Assembly: GCA_020848735.1 (NCBI GenBank)
Contig: JADLHO010000136.1
Span: 1-64,000, forward strand
Length of the DNA: 64,000 nucleotides
From: Planctomycetota bacterium
GTDB taxonomy: Bacteria > Planctomycetota > UBA1135 > UBA2386
Reading direction: 5' to 3'
Shown: positions 61,122-64,000 of the stretch, piece after piece
How positions within the stretch are numbered: the stretch's first letter is position 1
Layout: every line of letters begins with the position of its first letter
Translations under genes and position numbers: made by a program
The notes under the pieces: generated by a model
Seen by the model: only the letters and a program-made list of their open reading frames with translations
The model's database searches: none
Told to the model about the DNA's origin: nothing

Positions 61122-63899
61122 ATGTCGAAGGCCCCTCGCTCACTCGCCTCTGCGGCGTTGCTCGCCGTAGCCCTCAGCGCCGCGCTCCCGGCGCAATCGC
61201 CGCCCTACGTCCAATTCGAGTCGCCCCAGACGAATCCGCTGCGGCTCTCTGCCGACGGTCGCACGCTGTTCGCCGTCGACACGGCGGCATCGACGCTGTC
61301 GGTCTTCGACCTGGCCGACCCGGCGCTGCCCCTGCTCGTGCAGCAGATCCACGTCGGCCTCGAGCCCGTTTCGGTCATGCCCCGGAGCAGCGACGAGGTC
61401 TGGGTCGTGAACCACGTCTCCGACAGCGTGAGCATCGTCTCGCTCGCGCTCGGCACCGTGGTCGCGACGCTCGCGGTCCAGGACGAGCCCTGCGATGTGG
61501 TCTTCGCCGGCTCGCCCCAACAGGCCTTCGTCTCGGCGGCGCGCTCGAACGCGGTGAAGGTCTTCGATCCAACGACGCGCCGGCTCGTGGCGACGATCGC
61601 ACTCGCGGGTGAGCATCCCCGGGCCCTGGCGACCAGCGCCGACGGCAGCCGCGTCTTCGTCGCCTTTGCGCTCTCGGGCAATCGCACGACCGGCCTGCCG
61701 CGCGGCGCCGCGCCCTCGCAGGGTCCACCGACCAATCCCGCCTTGCCGCCGGCGCCGCAGACGAGCCGCATCGTCGATGCGACCGATCCGGCCTGGGCCC
61801 CCGCGGTCGTCCGCTGGACGGTCCTCGACCACGACGTCGCGGAGCTCGATGCGCAGAGCCTCGCCGTGCGGCGCTACTTCGACCGCGTGGGCACGGTGAA
61901 CCTCGGTCTCGCGGTCCAGCCCGGCACGGGCGATCTCTTCGTCGCCAATACGGATGCGCGCAACCTGGTCCGCTTCGAGCCGAACCTGCGCGGCCACGTG
62001 GTCGACAATCGCGTCACGCGCATCACGACGGGTGCGACGCCCGGCGTCAGCCCCTTCGACCTCAATCCCGGACTCGATTACGGCACGCTGCCGAACCCCG
62101 CGGCGCTGGCGACCGCGCTCGCCCAACCGACGGGCCTCGCCTTCGAGCCCTCCGGTGCGTCGCTCTGGGTCGCCGCCTTCGGCACGGATCGCGTCGCGAA
62201 GCTCGCGCCCGACGGGACCGTGCTGGCACGCGTCGAGGTGGGCCAGGCGGCCGGAGCCCAGGTGGCCCCCCGCACGAAGCGCGGTCCGCGCGGGCTCGCC
62301 ATGCACCCGACGCAGCCGCGGCTCTACGTGCAGAACCGCATCTCGAACACGCTCAGCGTGATCGACACCGCGACGGCCCGCGTGCTCCGCGAGCTCCCCG
62401 TGGGCACGCTCGACCCGACGCCGACCGAGGTCCGCGAAGGCCGCGGCTTCCTCTACGACGCGAAGCTCTCCGGCAATGGCACGGTGTCCTGTGCCTCATG
62501 CCACGTCGACGGCGAGGAGGACCATCTCGCCTGGGATCTCGGCGATCCCGCCGGTGCGATGCAACGCATCTCGGACCCCTCGAGCACGCGGACCTTCGAC
62601 GTGCACCCGATGAAGGGCCCGATGACGACGCAGACGATGAAGGGGCTGGACGGCGTCGGTCCCTTCCATTGGCGCGGCGACCGTGCCGATCTCGGCGCCT
62701 TCAACGCGGCGTTCGCTTCGCTGATGGGCGGCACGCCGATCTCCGCCGCGGACCTGGCGAGCTTCGACGCCTTCGTGCGCTCGATGCACCTGCAGCCGAA
62801 CCCGTACCTGCAGCTCGACCGCAGCGTGCCGGCCACGGTCTTGGGCGGCGACCCCGTGCTCGGGCGCGCGCAGTTCCAGCAGAGTCCGAGCCCGGGCGGC
62901 GGTCCCAATGCGTGCAGTTCGTGCCACTCGCTGCCCGAACAGTTCGTCGCACGCATCCGCATCCAGAGCCCCGGCGACCAGGCGATGAAGGTCCCCTTCA
63001 TGCGCAGCTACTACAAGAAGCACGCGTTCTCGAACCGGCTCGGCGCGCAGAACCTGCTCGGCTTCGGGCTCGAGCACGACGGCACGATCGTGGCGGCCAA
63101 TGCGCCCGGCGGGACCGTGGGCCCCATCACGGCCTTCTTCCTCGCGTTCGACACGGGCACCGCGCCGGCGGTCGGCGCGCAGCGCACGCTGCACGGTGGC
63201 AATGCGTCCGATCCGACGCTCGCCGGCGAGCTCGCGACGCTGCAGACGCGCGCGGCACTCGGCGATGCCGACCTCATCGGCCACGGGACGATCCTCGGCG
63301 TGCGGCGCGGGCTGCTCTTCGACCCTGCGCTCGCGGCCTTCCGCGTCGATGCGTCGGGCGTGGGCCCGTTCACCGCGACCGAGCTGCGCAATCTCGCGGC
63401 GGCCGGCCAGGCGACGATCAGCCTGCTCGGGGTGCCGCCGGGTCTCGGTCGCCGCTTCGGCCTCGACCGCGACGCCGACGGCGTGCTCGACGGCGACGCG
63501 ACCCGCCCCGGATTCTCCGCCGCGGGCAGCGGCTGCGCGGGCAGCGGTGCTCAGGTCCCCGTCCTCGTCGGGCTGGGTTCGGCCACGGCCGGTGCCGCCT
63601 TTGCCTTCGACCTGAGCGGCGGACTCGGCGCGGCGCCGGCGATCCTCGGCGTCGGACTCGGCGAGGGCACGGCGCCGATCTCGCCGCATTGTTCGCTGCG
63701 GATCCTGCCGCTCCTCCCCGAAGCCCTGATCTTCCCCGTGTTGGGCGGCAGCGGCCCCGGCAACGGCACGACGCGGCTCGGCGGACTCCTGCCCGCGTCG
63801 CTGCAGCCGATGGATCTCTGGTTCCAGGCGCTGGTGCTCGACCAGGGCGCGCCGGATGGCTTCGCATTGTCCAATGCGCTCCGCGCCGCGTTCGAGTGA
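61122..63899 (+). CDS. propeller plus di-haem cytochrome c protein
   Basis: A 925-residue exported redox protein. Signal MSKAPRSLASAALLAVALSAALPA, cleaved before Gln-Ser-Pro. The first ~430 residues are a YncE/YVTN-like seven-bladed propeller (LSADGRTLFAVDTAASTLSVFD, RSSDEVWVVNHVSDSVSIVSLALG, GDLFVANTDARNLVRFEPNL, MHPTQPRLYVQNRISNTLSVIDTATARVLRELPVG). Two cytochrome c haem sites follow: CASCH (457-461) and CSSCH (598-602). The middle has MTTQTMKGLDGVGPFHWRGDRADLGAFNAAFASLMGG, as in di-haem cytochrome c peroxidase/MauG-like proteins. The C-terminal ~130 residues are a Gly-rich beta module (SGCAGSGAQVPVLVGLGS) seen in other secreted proteins of this genome. It probably takes part in periplasmic electron transfer. 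Confidence 0.93.
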   Translation: MSKAPRSLASAALLAVALSAALPAQSPPYVQFESPQTNPLRLSADGRTLFAVDTAASTLSVFDLADPALPLLVQQIHVGLEPVSVMPRSSDEVWVVNHVSDSVSIVSLALGTVVATLAVQDEPCDVVFAGSPQQAFVSAARSNAVKVFDPTTRRLVATIALAGEHPRALATSADGSRVFVAFALSGNRTTGLPRGAAPSQGPPTNPALPPAPQTSRIVDATDPAWAPAVVRWTVLDHDVAELDAQSLAVRRYFDRVGTVNLGLAVQPGTGDLFVANTDARNLVRFEPNLRGHVVDNRVTRITTGATPGVSPFDLNPGLDYGTLPNPAALATALAQPTGLAFEPSGASLWVAAFGTDRVAKLAPDGTVLARVEVGQAAGAQVAPRTKRGPRGLAMHPTQPRLYVQNRISNTLSVIDTATARVLRELPVGTLDPTPTEVREGRGFLYDAKLSGNGTVSCASCHVDGEEDHLAWDLGDPAGAMQRISDPSSTRTFDVHPMKGPMTTQTMKGLDGVGPFHWRGDRADLGAFNAAFASLMGGTPISAADLASFDAFVRSMHLQPNPYLQLDRSVPATVLGGDPVLGRAQFQQSPSPGGGPNACSSCHSLPEQFVARIRIQSPGDQAMKVPFMRSYYKKHAFSNRLGAQNLLGFGLEHDGTIVAANAPGGTVGPITAFFLAFDTGTAPAVGAQRTLHGGNASDPTLAGELATLQTRAALGDADLIGHGTILGVRRGLLFDPALAAFRVDASGVGPFTATELRNLAAAGQATISLLGVPPGLGRRFGLDRDADGVLDGDATRPGFSAAGSGCAGSGAQVPVLVGLGSATAGAAFAFDLSGGLGAAPAILGVGLGEGTAPISPHCSLRILPLLPEALIFPVLGGSGPGNGTTRLGGLLPASLQPMDLWFQALVLDQGAPDGFALSNALRAAFE

Positions 63900-63923
63900 T
63901 CCGCGCGCACGGACCGAAGCCCG

Positions 63924-64000
63924 ATGGATGCACGCGAACCGCTCGACGAAGACCAGCGCATCATGCTCGACGTGCGCGCCGAGCGTCCCGGTGCGTTCGA
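63924..64000 (+). CDS. start of possible sigma factor (cut by window end)
   Basis: The ATG at 63924 opens a frame to the window end (MDAREPLDEDQRIMLDVRAERPGAF). The segment DQRIMLDVRAERPGAF looks like the first lines of an ECF sigma factor (typical LMLxVRAGDxxAF). Only 25 codons are visible, so this is a guess based on pattern. The gene lies 24 bp after the cytochrome stop. Confidence 0.4.
   Translation, partial: MDAREPLDEDQRIMLDVRAERPGAF

Noticed and set aside
63924-64000. Calling the last frame a firm ECF sigma factor.
   Set aside because: Only 25 codons are visible; the feature is kept at low confidence.

Overview
The window is very GC-rich chromosomal DNA from a bacterium that is most likely a planctomycete. 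The support is indirect: an excisionase-like protein of the DUF1580 type (a family I associate mainly with Planctomycetota), many large secreted proteins with no close functional name, PKD, PA14 and carboxypeptidase-regulatory-like modules, and a cytochrome c fused to a beta-propeller. No rRNA or species-level marker is present, so the phylum is inferred and the genus is unknown.

Left end (1-8367): a decayed AbiE-type (type IV) toxin-antitoxin pair lies at 74-1189. Next comes a 6,987-bp genomic island (1349-8335) inserted in the 3' half of a tRNA-Pro(GGG) gene and bounded by perfect 42-bp direct repeats. All its genes are on the minus strand: tyrosine integrase, winged-helix protein, DUF1580-type protein, Rep_trans-like replication initiator, and a two-gene cargo of an SMC/OLD-like ATPase with a DUF3696-like tail plus an unknown partner, overlapping by ATGA. 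The cargo is visibly less GC-rich than its surroundings and is the best candidate here for an undescribed system, probably anti-phage defence.

Middle (8456-38344): an NTF2-like protein; exported proteins (HtrA-PDZ-PA14 protease, HEAT-repeat protein, carboxypeptidase-regulatory-like protein, PKD protein, an unknown); a tight minus-strand operon of redoxin, hybrid histidine kinase, priA and a small exported protein; FAD oxidoreductase, TPMT-like methyltransferase, M48 lipoprotein protease, SMP-30-like lipoprotein and TerB-like protein. A long plus-strand run follows: histidine kinase, SET-domain protein, epsilon-poly-lysine-synthetase-like NRPS, ECF-like sigma factor, membrane protein, and two exported proteins.

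Right part (38510-64000): housekeeping genes (PhoH2-type ATPase, thioredoxin 2, type-2-like IleRS), a small nucleotidyltransferase pair, a sulfotransferase, an esterase, a PhoD-like phosphatase, a second plus-strand run (W-repeat secreted protein, exported protein, methyltransferase, His-rich membrane protein with TPRs, unknown, concanavalin-like lipoprotein, DinB/YfiT-like protein), two tandem paralogous secreted proteins separated by a strong hairpin, a propeller-dihaem cytochrome c protein, and the start of a possible sigma factor cut by the window edge.

Two habits recur. Genes in operons overlap by ATGA or GTGA. Almost every exported protein has a signal peptide whose predicted cleavage site is followed by glutamine.
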